DNA of 64,000 bases from Planctomycetota bacterium (GCA_003388505.1 QQVO01000015.1:124001-188000); one strand, 5' to 3'; counted from the first letter of the stretch, positions 45,117 through 56,269 are shown. Made by a program: numbers and translations. The notes: generated by a model from the sequence alone, not told the origin.

Positions 45117-45693
45117 CCGTCGCACGCCGACCGAATTCGCCCCAGACAGCGCGAAGGAGTTGTCAGTGACACACAACTCGGCTGGGGCCCGGCCCCGAGA
45201 AACCGAACCCGGGGGATTCTCGAATAGGACACAGATTCTCACGGATTTGGCGGATCAGCACGGATTTTGGAGGAATTCCTCGCCAGGCGGCAGGGCCGAG
45301 ACCGCATCGATTCAGCGCGCATGGCGTCGACACGCAAGAAAGCAATCAGCGAAAATCGGGCCAATCCGTGGTCATCCGCGTTCCATTCGAATCTCTCGGA
45401 GAGTCACTCGAACGGGGATCCTGAGATGTGTGTAAACGATGATGCTAAGGAGTCATGCTGTCAATCGTTATCCTTGCAGAGCCGATTGCATGAATTCGCC
45501 CGATCGACGGAACTTTCTCGCAAAGGCATTCGTCTGTTCCAAAGGGCCCAATTCGCATCACGCCCCAAACGGCAACCGCTCGGTCAGTTTTTGAAATTCC
45601 GGGCGCCGCGCGCTATCGGACCGGGAGTCTTGCAGGCTTGTCTCACAATCAAAGCCCGGACAGGGCACGACCGAATCTGCACAGGAGACCACC
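45117..45693. other. Divergent spacer with element copy 3
   Basis: 577 bases between divergent genes. Element copy 3 occupies 45166-45437. The rest (45438-45693) shows nothing I can support apart from AGGAG before the VIT/VWA start at 45694. Confidence 0.55.
45166..45437 (+). mobile_element. 273-bp GTTACACACA-ended element, copy 3
   Basis: 272 bases, left end GTGACACACAACTC, right end GATGTG and TGTAAAC. Interior shared with copies 1 and 2 (GGCGGATCAGCACGGATTTT, ATCCGTGGTCATCCGCGTTC). Copy 3 is the most diverged. Confidence 0.78.
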
Positions 45694-47961
45694 ATGAAAC
45701 TTCGGCTGTTCGCGATATTGGGCATTCTGGCGGGGCTCTGTCAATCAGCGGCGTTTGCACAAGGCGTGCTCATCGTCACCGACGCGGACCGAATCATTCC
45801 ACTCCCCCGCCCCACCCCGCAGCCGCCCGAAGCCTCGTACTGCATCAAGGAAATCGGCGTCAACGCGAACATCACCAGCCAGGTCGCCCGCGTCCAGGTC
45901 TCGCAGTCCTTCGTCAACACCGGCAGCAGCCAGTTGGAAGTGCAGTTCGTCTTCCCGCTGCCGTACGACGGCGCCATCGATCAACTCACGCTGATGGTCG
46001 ACGGCAAGGAGTACCCTGCCGAACTCATGCCGGCCGACAAGGCCCGAGGCATCTACGAGGCGATCGTCCGTAAAAACCGCGACCCCGCCCTGCTTGAGTG
46101 GGTCGGAACCGGAATGTTCCAGACCAGCGTCTTCCCGGTCCCCCCCGGCGCGGAACGCAAGGTCACGCTCAACTACACGCAACTCCTGCGGCAAAGCCAG
46201 CGGCTCACAGACTTCCTCTTCCCGCTCAGCACAGCCAAGTACACCTCGAAACCGATTGAGCGGCTGTCCTTCCGCGTGGCGATCGAATCCGCCGCGCCGA
46301 TGAAGAGCATCTACAGCCCCACGCACGCGGTGAACGTCGAACGACCCGACGACCGCCACGCCGTCGTCACCTACGAAGCCACACAGCAGATCCCCGGCTC
46401 CGACTTCCGCCTGTTCTACGACATCGCCGAAGGACCGGTTGGCGCGAGCGTCGTCTCATTCCGGCCCACCACCGAAGACGACGGCTACTTCCTCCTGCTC
46501 GCCAGTCCGCAGATCAAGGCCGAGGCGGAAGACCGCACCGCCAAGAATGTCGTCTTCGTACTCGACCGCTCCGGCAGCATGGAAGGCAAGAAGATCGAAC
46601 AGGCCCGCGAAGCGCTCATCTTCGTCCTCAACAATCTGCGCGAAGGCGACAGGTTCAACATCGTCGCCTACGACAGCAGCGTCGAGTCGTTCCGGCCGGA
46701 ACTCCAGCCCTGGAACGAAGAGACACGCGCCGCGGCCGTCGGCTTCGTCAACGGCATCTACGCCGGCGGCGGAACGAACATCGATCAGGCGCTCGGCACC
46801 GCCCTGCCGCAGTTCAAGGACGCCGAGGGGCCGGGCTATATGCTGTTCCTCACCGACGGCCTTCCCACCGTCGGCGAAACCAACGAAGCGAAGATTGTCG
46901 CCGCCAGCAAGCAGGCCAACCCCGGTAAAGTGCGGATGATCAATTTCGGCGTCGGGTTTGACGTCAACAGCCGCCTCCTCGATCGGCTGGCCCGCGAGCA
47001 CTTCGGCCAGTCGGAATATGTGCGGCCGGATGAAAACCTGGAGGTCCACGTCAGCCGCCTGTACAAGAAGATCAGCGCCCCGGCCATGACCGACGTCACC
47101 GTCGCCTTCGATTTCGACCTGCCGCGAAACGCCGAGGACGGGCCGGTCGTCCATCGCATCTATCCCAAACAGACGCCCGACCTCTTCGAGGGTGAACAAC
47201 TCGTCCTCGTCGGCCGCTACCGGGCGTCGGGAAATGCCAAAGTCACGATCTCGGGCACGCTCAACGGCCAGCCGCATTCCTTCGACTTCCCGGCCCAGTT
47301 CACCCCCCACAGCCCCGAAACCACGCACGGCTTCGTCGAGAAGCTCTGGGCGATGCGGCGCATCGGCGAAATCATCGACGAACTCGATTTGAGCGGGCAG
47401 AACGAAGAACTCGTCAAGGAACTGGTCGCTCTCTCCACCAGGCACGGCATTCTCACACCCTACACCTCCTTCCTGGCCGACGACACCGCGCGGCCGCTCG
47501 CCGCAGGCGAACGCTTCGATCGGGCCAACGAGTCTCTATCGAATCTTTCCGCCGCGGAAGGACGCCGCGGATTCAGCCAGCGCGAATTCAAGAACCGTCT
47601 GCAGCAATCCGAGCAGGCTGCGGGTGACGCCTTCTTTACCAGTCCTGCCGCTCCAGCAGGGGTTGGCGGGCGCGCCATTGCCCGCGACTTCGAAACCGAC
47701 GAGGCCATCGACTCAGGCGGCATCAAGGCCATCGGCAACCAGTCCCTCTACCGCCGAGGCGTCCTCTGGGTCACGCCCGAGACCGAGCAGATCGACCTGG
47801 AGAAGGATCAGGCGTTGATCACCGTCATCGAACGCTTCACGCCGGAATACTTCGAACTCGTCGCCGCCAACACAGCCGAGGAAAACCGCCTCCTCAGCAG
47901 CCAGCAGGAGAGCGAAGAACTGCTGGTCAACCTGCGCGGGCAGGTGTACCACATCAAGTAG
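45694..47961 (+). CDS. Secreted VIT and von Willebrand A domain protein
   Basis: 755 residues with signal peptide MKLRLFAILGILAGLCQSAAFA. A VIT domain (about 45-175; QVSQSFVNTGSSQLEVQFVF and LMPADKARGIYEAIVRKNRD) is followed by a VWA domain with the MIDAS DRSGS at 291-295 and KIVAASKQA-like strands, as in inter-alpha-trypsin inhibitor heavy chains. The C-terminal 250 residues hold a further beta domain and a charged tail. AGGAG precedes the start. Probably an exported adhesion or matrix protein. Confidence 0.9.
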   Translation: MKLRLFAILGILAGLCQSAAFAQGVLIVTDADRIIPLPRPTPQPPEASYCIKEIGVNANITSQVARVQVSQSFVNTGSSQLEVQFVFPLPYDGAIDQLTLMVDGKEYPAELMPADKARGIYEAIVRKNRDPALLEWVGTGMFQTSVFPVPPGAERKVTLNYTQLLRQSQRLTDFLFPLSTAKYTSKPIERLSFRVAIESAAPMKSIYSPTHAVNVERPDDRHAVVTYEATQQIPGSDFRLFYDIAEGPVGASVVSFRPTTEDDGYFLLLASPQIKAEAEDRTAKNVVFVLDRSGSMEGKKIEQAREALIFVLNNLREGDRFNIVAYDSSVESFRPELQPWNEETRAAAVGFVNGIYAGGGTNIDQALGTALPQFKDAEGPGYMLFLTDGLPTVGETNEAKIVAASKQANPGKVRMINFGVGFDVNSRLLDRLAREHFGQSEYVRPDENLEVHVSRLYKKISAPAMTDVTVAFDFDLPRNAEDGPVVHRIYPKQTPDLFEGEQLVLVGRYRASGNAKVTISGTLNGQPHSFDFPAQFTPHSPETTHGFVEKLWAMRRIGEIIDELDLSGQNEELVKELVALSTRHGILTPYTSFLADDTARPLAAGERFDRANESLSNLSAAEGRRGFSQREFKNRLQQSEQAAGDAFFTSPAAPAGVGGRAIARDFETDEAIDSGGIKAIGNQSLYRRGVLWVTPETEQIDLEKDQALITVIERFTPEYFELVAANTAEENRLLSSQQESEELLVNLRGQVYHIK

Positions 47962-48160
47962 ACGCAACCGATTCCCAGACCCCCGATCGGCCCGGTTGGC
48001 AACTCACCAGTCGGGCCGCGTCATGCGCGGAATCTCACGAACGGCATGCCCCAGCGCTCGGGCGGCGCAGCCGCAGGATGCATCCCGTTTACTGCACGAG
48101 CTTCAATTGTGTGAACTGATTGAGTCCGCGAGGGAGCGGTCGACGGGAAAACGAGCTGCT

Positions 48161-48616
48161 TCAGTCCAACCCCGTCTCCTTCTTCGCGAGGAGCAGTCGA
48201 TTCCGGCGATCCTGTAGAGCGTCCAGCCGAGACGGGCTGATCCAGTTGGTCATCCTGAACACGCTGGCCCAGAGTCGTGAAATTCGAAAAAAGAAACTGG
48301 GTTTGGGGAATAGAAGCACCAAGCACGAAGAAACGAGGATTGCCAGGCACATGACAAGAAAAGTGCCTCCCAAGAGTAGAAGATACTTCATTCTTTCGGA
48401 CATCTCGACCAGGAGTGGCGCCGTCAAGGCAAGCACGATCCAAGCGACTGTGCAGAGTGCCGGAAAAGATTTCCGAAACCAGAACCCGGCCTCAAATTCG
48501 ATGTCCTCCAGGGATAGAGTTTCCACAGGATAGTCCGGGTCCATTGGGTGGGCGGTGGAGTCACTCACATTTGGTGACTTATCAACAGAGCCTTCTGGAC
48601 CTTCGGATTCGGACAT
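48161..48616 (-). CDS. Hypothetical two-span membrane protein
   Basis: 151 residues. An acidic Ser-rich N-terminus (about 50 residues) precedes two hydrophobic spans (FPALCTVAWIVLALTAPLLV and LLLLGGTFLVMCLAILVSSC) and a basic C-terminus. No recognised family. Base use is less GC-rich than its neighbours. Start assumed at 48616. Confidence 0.6.
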   Translation of the reverse strand: MSESEGPEGSVDKSPNVSDSTAHPMDPDYPVETLSLEDIEFEAGFWFRKSFPALCTVAWIVLALTAPLLVEMSERMKYLLLLGGTFLVMCLAILVSSCLVLLFPKPSFFFRISRLWASVFRMTNWISPSRLDALQDRRNRLLLAKKETGLD

Positions 48617-48691
48617 GTCTTTGCCTGTCTACGGGATGACGACACAACTCAACTGCACCGGCCCCGCAGCGAGAGACAAGACTGGCGAAGC

Positions 48692-49246
48692 CTACAATCC
48701 GCCGGTATCAGGTGCTGCCCCTGGTTCGGCGCTGGATGCTTCCGGCGACGCCGGTCTGCCCGACGCCTGGCAGCTCTGCTTGTATTCGTTCAACAGCGCA
48801 GCCAGTTCACCGGCGGAACGCGGCAGCGCGCTTCCGACGACAGCCGCATCGTAGCCGGAGTACAAAGCGGATGACTTCTTCCCGAGCCGCGCTTTGGACT
48901 CGGGCGTTAACTTGTAGGCCACGGCGTCGTTCCAGCCGATCTTGATGACGACGAAACTGCCGTCGATCTCGTCCCACTGATGCGACTCGCGGCCGAACAG
49001 CTTCTCGAACGTAAGTCCTTCGGCTGTAAGGACCACTCGCGGCCTTTGCCGAAGCGCCGCGAGAAGGTACAGAAGGATCCAGAGCGCGACAACGACGACA
49101 CAGGCCACGGCGGTCCAGTTGCCCACCCCCACCACGCCGACAGCGATGCCGAGGATGCCGCCCACCATCAGAATCGCGTTGACCAGCAGCGTCTTCAACA
49201 AGTGAAAGTGACTTGGCGCGACCGTCTCCACGCTTGGCTGCGTCAT
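48692..49246 (-). CDS. Hypothetical membrane protein with PH-like C-terminal domain
   Basis: 184 residues. Two N-terminal hydrophobic spans (LLVNAILMVGGILGIAVGVV and NWTAVACVVVVALWILLYLL) are followed by a soluble region with strands (VVLTAEGLTFEKLFGRESHQ, WDEIDGSFVVIKI) resembling bacterial PH-like domains. The C-terminus is low-complexity Ala/Gly/Pro. Function unknown. Confidence 0.65.
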   Translation of the reverse strand: MTQPSVETVAPSHFHLLKTLLVNAILMVGGILGIAVGVVGVGNWTAVACVVVVALWILLYLLAALRQRPRVVLTAEGLTFEKLFGRESHQWDEIDGSFVVIKIGWNDAVAYKLTPESKARLGKKSSALYSGYDAAVVGSALPRSAGELAALLNEYKQSCQASGRPASPEASSAEPGAAPDTGGL

Positions 49247-49321
49247 ACACCTCGCCCCGGCCGCCGAACTTGATTATCTCTCAACCATCTGCACCGAGAA
49301 TTCCCCGGACAGGGATGGCAC

Positions 49322-49534
49322 TCACGGTGTAACCTCCACAACCTCTTCGGTAATCGAAGGCGGCACTGGTTCATCGTGGGTTTGGAGGCTGTCCAAGTAT
49401 CCGGCAATCGCTTCTTTGATGTTGTCGAGCACTTCGCTGCGGGTTCTTCCTTGCGAAAGACAACCAGGAAGCGCAGGGACTTCGGCGACATAGACGCCGT
49501 CTTCATCCTGCTCGATAAGGACGCGATATCGCAC
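49322..49534 (-). CDS. HicB-like antitoxin, orphan
   Basis: 70 residues of the HicB fold: MRYRVLIEQDEDGVYVAEVP, GCLSQGRTRSEVLDNIKEAI. The GTG at 49534 is preferred because GGAGGAG lies six bases upstream; a TTG at 49549 would add five residues. HicB proteins neutralise HicA mRNA-interferase toxins. The 85 bases downstream hold only a 14-residue open frame (VSAIPVRGILGADG), so no intact HicA is present. It may be solitary or have lost its toxin. Confidence 0.8.
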   Translation of the reverse strand: MRYRVLIEQDEDGVYVAEVPALPGCLSQGRTRSEVLDNIKEAIAGYLDSLQTHDEPVPPSITEEVVEVTP

Positions 49535-50124
49535 TCGACACTCCTCCAAGAATCAGATTGGTGCACCCTTCGCCTGCGGCGACGATGTCCAGGATACCAC
49601 AACGATCAACGGCGGGCGATTTCAAGACGACAGATTCATCGAAGCTGAAATGACACCCGGACGCACTTCCTGCCGTCGTGCTTCACAACCAGGCGCCGCG
49701 GTCGGCCTCACCCGGTAGCTCGTCACCTACAGTCGGGACGGAACCGGATTATCGAAATTCGTCGTTCGCGAATGACGTCTTCGCCTCATCAGGCGTCAGC
49801 AACAGAAGCACGCTAATCTCCGCCTGTTGTTCTTCAGGAAGATTCTCGAGATAGCCCCTCCCGCCTCCGCGTCCCTTCGCCTCTTCGCGCCTTTGCGTTG
49901 AAACCCGAGTCTCAAACGGCGCCCCGAACAAAGTTGACTGCCCAACACCGGTTGACGCTCCGCTCAACCGTCCGCTAGAAACCGCGCTATGCGCCGCTGC
50001 GCAACAGTCGCCCCTCGTACCGGCGGCCGCAGCGAACTCTTCGGCGACGTTCCGTGTCGTCACTGAGCGCGAAGCCCACGGGTTGCAACCCGTGGGCTTG
50101 GATTGCACCTTTCGACCACCCACC
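49535..50124. other. Spacer upstream of thrS
   Basis: 590 bases. On the minus strand an open frame ends ENLPEEQQAEISVLLLLTPD and onward to a stop at 49751; it may be the tail of a degraded gene, with no supported start. A GCGTTTCAACGCAAAGG-like tract lies before it. A 28-base perfect palindrome is at 50072-50099. No other feature supported. Confidence 0.45.
50072..50099. repeat. 28-bp perfect palindrome upstream of thrS
   Basis: AAGCCCACGGGTTG is followed directly by its reverse complement CAACCCGTGGGCTT, ending 25 bases before the thrS start. A degenerate copy (AAGCCCACGGGCTGCGACCC) lies at 62360-62380, upstream of another gene, which argues for a dispersed repeat, but translational control is possible. 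Confidence 0.75.
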
Positions 50125-52308
<2,184 letters not shown>

Positions 52309-52331
52309 GCCTTGAGGGTGGATGGGGACAT

Positions 52332-52371
52332 GGGGGGCACAGAAGGGAACGAAGGTAAGGAAGAGGTTTGC
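52332..52371 (+). repeat. 40-bp inverted repeat, left arm of HEPN cassette
   Basis: GGGGGGCACAGAAGGGAACG and the following bases match the reverse complement of 54102-54141 at 38 of 40 positions. The core ACAGAAGGGAACGAAGGT recurs at 54627-54644 and, inverted, near 54848-54866. Confidence 0.85.
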
Positions 52372-52459
52372 CGCGAACCGATATGCAGCACAATTGTCCT
52401 TCTCAAGAGTGCACCACAGTCGATTCGTCAAGGATCTAAAACTTTGCTGCATATCTGCC

Positions 52460-54052
52460 ATGCCATCATCGATCACTTGCCCAAACGAGTTGACATACCA
52501 CGGAGCCTTTAGTGGGACTGTCGGTCAGACTGATGCGCGCGTTTGCGGAGACGCGAGAGTCACGTTCGAAGAGGACGGGCTGGAGATCACCGTTTCGATT
52601 CGAGCGAGCTCGGCATCGGATCGAACACCCGGCGAAGCATACGGAGCGTATGGGATGTTGAGGCCGTCAAACCGCATCAAGTGGAATCTCGCTTCCGTCG
52701 AAACAGCGGACGGATTTTTTCGCATCACCGATCGCCCATTTCTGCGCAATCGCCAATTGCACTTTGGTGGAGGTGATCAAACAGAAGTCGTCAAATTGGG
52801 CGGTTTACGCGCCGTCTTCGATGTAAAGGATTCGAAAGCACCGAAGTACTGGTTACTCCCAATTTACAACTTGCTTTGGGATTCCAGGCTGGCCCGATTC
52901 GACGAGTTGAACGATCATCCGATGTGGATTGGGCACAATCGGGACGACGGCGAGTGGCGCGTATTTCCGCCACCGGTCATTCGCTTTGAATTCGACGGTG
53001 CACCAGCTTTCATTCAACGGGTTTCCGAATACGATGTCTTGAAGAAGAAACTCCAGAATGGAGGACTTCGTCGCGCAATAACGGCCGTTATGGTCGGCGA
53101 GATTGGGGTTCGGAGCTTCGGGTTTCCTCAAAGTGATCCGGCGTCATGGTTCCCGATGCACATTCTGTCATGGCTTACCTTGGCCTCGGGACGACGTTTG
53201 GGATCACCTTGGATTGAATTGTACGACGCTGATGGACAGCTCGTCCGGCGAGTTCACGTCCCGTTCGGGCGGCCGGACTTTCGCGGCGGAATGAGCCGCA
53301 TCGACAATGTGTGGCATCCGCATTCTGTAGGGCACTTGTTGACGCGCGCACTCGAATGTGAGGAGTTCGGCCAGGCAACGACAGCGCTACCGCTCCTCCT
53401 GGTCAATGAATCCGTGGCGACTGGAGGCAGTCTCGAGTACCGAAAAGTGCAGTTGTCGCGGGCATTCGAATTGTTGGCACAACATCTTGATCTTCATGTT
53501 GCGGATCGTTTGATCGACGAGATTAGTGATCCGAACAAATCTGATGTCAACAAGGCAATCTCCGATGTATCGTCGACGCTGCACTCGATCGCAGTCCGAT
53601 CGAGCGCCGCGGAGAGGCGGGCTCTAGAACGCATGGCACAACGCATAAAGGCAAACGCCGCGGGTAAAGAAAACGATTTCGGATCAAAGGTCTCGCAAGT
53701 CGCTCAGCACTTTGGCTTCGCGGATGCAAATGTGCTCGATGAGTACTTCAAATCACATCCGATGCACGGGAATTCAACGTGGGCTGGCGTGCTCTCGATG
53801 TTTCGTGGTGCTGTCATGCATGAAGGTTACTTTGCACTCGATGTGGCTGGGGGACGATACTCTCTCAAGGATGCCGCAGCGGTAATCGACCACCTCGAAG
53901 ACCTGCTGATTCGCATCTTGCTCAAGACAGTGAAATACGAGGGCAGATATGTCTCGATGATCCGAGGAAGCTCAACACCAGTTGAACTCGGTTGGGTAAC
54001 TGAAGACTCAACTCCAGAGGAATTGGGATTCGGTGTTGATCGAAGCCCGTGA
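52460..54052 (+). CDS. HEPN-like protein in an inverted-repeat cassette, candidate defence effector
   Basis: 530 residues from the ATG at 52460; an upstream in-frame start at 52322 would include the repeat. The N-terminal 330 residues resemble ApeA-type proteins (an all-beta sensor region: TYHGAFSG, KWNLASVE). The C-terminal 200 are helical, with an RX4H motif RGAVMH at residues 449-454, the catalytic signature of HEPN ribonucleases. The sequence is noticeably AT-richer than thrS. Flanked by 40-bp inverted repeats. A role in abortive infection is inference; no family match can be confirmed here. Confidence 0.7.
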   Translation: MPSSITCPNELTYHGAFSGTVGQTDARVCGDARVTFEEDGLEITVSIRASSASDRTPGEAYGAYGMLRPSNRIKWNLASVETADGFFRITDRPFLRNRQLHFGGGDQTEVVKLGGLRAVFDVKDSKAPKYWLLPIYNLLWDSRLARFDELNDHPMWIGHNRDDGEWRVFPPPVIRFEFDGAPAFIQRVSEYDVLKKKLQNGGLRRAITAVMVGEIGVRSFGFPQSDPASWFPMHILSWLTLASGRRLGSPWIELYDADGQLVRRVHVPFGRPDFRGGMSRIDNVWHPHSVGHLLTRALECEEFGQATTALPLLLVNESVATGGSLEYRKVQLSRAFELLAQHLDLHVADRLIDEISDPNKSDVNKAISDVSSTLHSIAVRSSAAERRALERMAQRIKANAAGKENDFGSKVSQVAQHFGFADANVLDEYFKSHPMHGNSTWAGVLSMFRGAVMHEGYFALDVAGGRYSLKDAAAVIDHLEDLLIRILLKTVKYEGRYVSMIRGSSTPVELGWVTEDSTPEELGFGVDRSP

Positions 54053-54101
54053 TTGGTGTGCAGAGTGAAGGAAGCTCCAAGCCCCACGGAAGGGACCGGT
54101 A

Positions 54102-54141
54102 GCGAACCCCTTCCTTACCTTCGTTCCCTTCTGTGCCCCCC
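54102..54141 (-). repeat. 40-bp inverted repeat, right arm of HEPN cassette
   Basis: Reverse complement of 52332-52371 with two mismatches. It lies between the HEPN-like stop and the GxxExxY start, and a near-copy (54841-54876) precedes the truncated GxxExxY gene. Confidence 0.85.
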
Positions 54142-54157
54142 CGTTCAGGTTCCAACC

Positions 54158-54565
54158 ATGCACCCACTCTTCAACAAGGCCGACGAACTCAGCCACCCCG
54201 TCATCGGCGCCGCCATCGAGGTGCACCGCACGTTGGGACCCGGTCTCATGGAAGGCATCTACGAGAAGTGCCTCGCGCACGAACTCACGCTGCGCGGCCT
54301 GGGCGTCGTTTCCCAGCAGCAGGTCGACATCCACTACAAAAACATCAGCTTCAGTGAAATCCTGAGATGTGATCTCCTGGTGGAGAACTGCCTGCTGGTC
54401 GAACTCAAGTGTGTGCAGCAGATCGTGCCGGTGCACAAGGCGCAGGTTCTCACATACATGAAACTGCTCAACGCACCCCTCGGCCTCTTGCTCAACTTCT
54501 ACACCGAAAAGCTGACCGACGGCCTCCAGCGGCTGTTGCTCCCCGGCGCAAACCGCTCGGAGTAA
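54158..54565 (+). CDS. GxxExxY family protein (PDDEXK-like)
   Basis: 135 residues from the ATG at 54158. The naming motif GLMEGIY is at about 28-34 in LGPGLMEGIYEKCLAHEL. A nuclease-like core follows: Asp in ILRCDLLVENCL and ELK in LVELKCVQQIV. These are the D and ExK positions of the PD-(D/E)XK fold. The C-terminus LGLLLNFYTEKLTDGLQRLL is standard. Biological role unknown; the family is common beside repeats in environmental genomes. Confidence 0.88.
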   Translation: MHPLFNKADELSHPVIGAAIEVHRTLGPGLMEGIYEKCLAHELTLRGLGVVSQQQVDIHYKNISFSEILRCDLLVENCLLVELKCVQQIVPVHKAQVLTYMKLLNAPLGLLLNFYTEKLTDGLQRLLLPGANRSE

Positions 54566-54626
54566 CACCGCTTGCATCGTTCGCACGTCGCTCCACCCAC
54601 TGAAGTGTGACCGGGCTACGGCAGGA

Positions 54627-54644
54627 CACAGAAGGGAACGAAGG
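54627..54644 (+). repeat. Core of the cassette repeat, third copy
   Basis: ACACAGAAGGGAACGAAGGT, 60 bases after the GxxExxY stop. An inverted copy is near 54848-54866, so this pair brackets the spacer 54645-54847. Confidence 0.7.
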
Positions 54645-54887
54645 TCAGAACGAACGAACCAGCCACATCCCTGGGATCGCCGCCGCAGCCTCAATCCGCC
54701 GGTTTATCGGCCACTGGCGGCGGCGGTCGAAGCCATTCTCAGCAAGCTGCCTGACGAGGATCAACGTCAACAGCTCATCCGTCCACGCCTACCACTCCGT
54801 TTCATTCCGTTCTGCGGCGTCCCACCCGCCTCGTATTCCCCTTCCTGACCTTCGTTCCCTTTTGTGCCCCCCCATCAGGTCCCAACC

Positions 54888-55004
54888 ATGCACCCTCTCT
54901 TCAACAAGGCCGACGAACTCAGCCACCCCGTCATCGGCACGGCCAGCGAGGTGCATCGTGTGTTCGGGCGTGCTCATCTCAGCAGGCGGCCGGCCGGCAT
55001 TTGA
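54888..55004 (+). pseudogene. Truncated second GxxExxY copy
   Basis: The first 24 codons (MHPLFNKADELSHPVIG, then EVHR) match the intact gene at 54158, including its upstream repeat from 54841. Homology stops after GAGGTGCATCG at about 54957, before the GxxExxY motif, and the frame ends with TGA at 55002. The duplication carried the repeat and the gene 5' end only, or was later cut. Confidence 0.85.
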
Positions 55005-55064
55005 ACACGCCGTCGCTCCCCAGCACGGCGTGGTAAACGACGCTCGTGCACATCGCTCCCCCTC

Positions 55065-56126
55065 TCATTCCGTGCGTTCGGTCTCTTCCGTGGTTCCCCC
55101 CGACCCACCCACGGCCCGCGTCACCGGAATCGCCGCGTACAATCGCCGCAGGATCAAGAGCACCGTCAGCCCGACCAGTATCGCCCCTCCGATCACCAGC
55201 AGCGCCTGCCAGTCGCCGAACAGCCGCCGCACCGAGAACGTCGTCAACCGGTCGTTGTTCCTCCCCCCCCGGCCGAACGACACCTCGAACATCCACAACC
55301 ACCGCCAGCTTGCCATCACCAGGTAAGCCGCCAGACACAGAAACGGACCGAACGGCACGTACGGCCGCGGAGACGCATCCTTCCCCTCTTCCGCCGCGCG
55401 ACTCGACAGCCGCACCATCGCCCGACTCAGCAGCGGACCCGTCAGCAAACCGACCAGCGGGGCCAGCAGCAGCACAAACACCACCGGCTGCCATCCCAGA
55501 AAGCTGCCGATCATCCCCATCAGGGTGACGTCGCCCAGCCCCATCGCCTCCCGCCCCAACACGGCCGAGGCGACCCCTCGCACAATCCACACGCCCCCCG
55601 CTCCCGCCGCCGCTCCGGTCAGCGACCACGCCAGCCCGTGCCAATGCGGATGAACCCGAATCCACTCGGGAAAATACGCGCCCCGTAGTCCCGTCACCTC
55701 CGCGTTCCAGTCGATCCACAGATGCTGCACCTGCAGGTCTCCTGAGACAGTCGCCAGCAGCACGCCCGCCAGCAGGCCCGTCAGCGTGATGTTGTCCGGA
55801 ATCAGATAATCCCGCAGGTCGGTCGCCGTCGCCGCCGTCATCAGCGCCACGAGCAGCGCGTGCGATCCGACCCGCCAGTACATCCACGCCGGGCTCGGCC
55901 GCACCACCGGCGTTTGCTGACACCGCAGATCCAGCATCAGCCACACGAGCAGTCCGCACAGAACGGCGCCCGCCAGCCCCGCATACCGCGACGTCCCCTG
56001 ATCCCGCAAGTCACAAGCCGCCAGCCCCCGGCGAGTCAGCAGCACCGTCAGCAGCCCCCCCACAGCAGCAAACACCAACGCCGACCCCCAGGCCGGAAAC
56101 TGCACCAGAAGGAACTCGTTGACCAT
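55065..56126 (-). CDS. Prepilin peptidase (A24, leader peptidase domain)
   Basis: 353 residues from the ATG at 56126; an ATG at 56165 is also in frame. Aspartic membrane protease with both catalytic signatures: TDLRDYLIPDNIT (first Asp) and GLGDVTLMGMIGSFLGW (GxGD). About eight spans. The N-terminal methyltransferase domain with its cysteine motifs, found in bifunctional PilD/GspO, is absent, so it is peptidase-only. It would process type IV pilin or pseudopilin leaders; no pilin gene is nearby. Confidence 0.88.
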   Translation of the reverse strand: MVNEFLLVQFPAWGSALVFAAVGGLLTVLLTRRGLAACDLRDQGTSRYAGLAGAVLCGLLVWLMLDLRCQQTPVVRPSPAWMYWRVGSHALLVALMTAATATDLRDYLIPDNITLTGLLAGVLLATVSGDLQVQHLWIDWNAEVTGLRGAYFPEWIRVHPHWHGLAWSLTGAAAGAGGVWIVRGVASAVLGREAMGLGDVTLMGMIGSFLGWQPVVFVLLLAPLVGLLTGPLLSRAMVRLSSRAAEEGKDASPRPYVPFGPFLCLAAYLVMASWRWLWMFEVSFGRGGRNNDRLTTFSVRRLFGDWQALLVIGGAILVGLTVLLILRRLYAAIPVTRAVGGSGGTTEETERTE

Positions 56127-56240
56127 CTGCGAGATCAGTGCGCAAGAGCGGCGGTGCGGAACCATCGAATGACAATTCGACGACTGCCAGATTATCCGGC
56201 CGACCAGCCGCAGCGGTCAACACGTCTCCAGTCGCCTCAA

Positions 56241-56269
56241 GGCGAGCGGCGCGGCGTCAGCCCGCCGAT
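56241..56269 (+). repeat. 29-bp GC-rich interspersed repeat
   Basis: Identical unit to 28731-28759, here between the radical SAM stop (56303) and the prepilin peptidase start. Confidence 0.75.

Noticed and set aside
49236-49321. Possible hicA remnant
   Set aside because: The 14-residue frame VSAIPVRGILGADG shows no HicA double-stranded-RNA-binding fold residues; too short to call.
49751-49890. Minus-strand frame ending LLLLTPDEAKTSFANDEFR
   Set aside because: Looks protein-like but has no supported start, ribosome-binding site or recognised family, so it is noted only within the spacer entry.
54979-55959. 326-residue open frame on the minus strand overlapping the prepilin peptidase
   Set aside because: Gly/Ala/Arg-rich shadow of the same-strand peptidase gene, without domain motifs.
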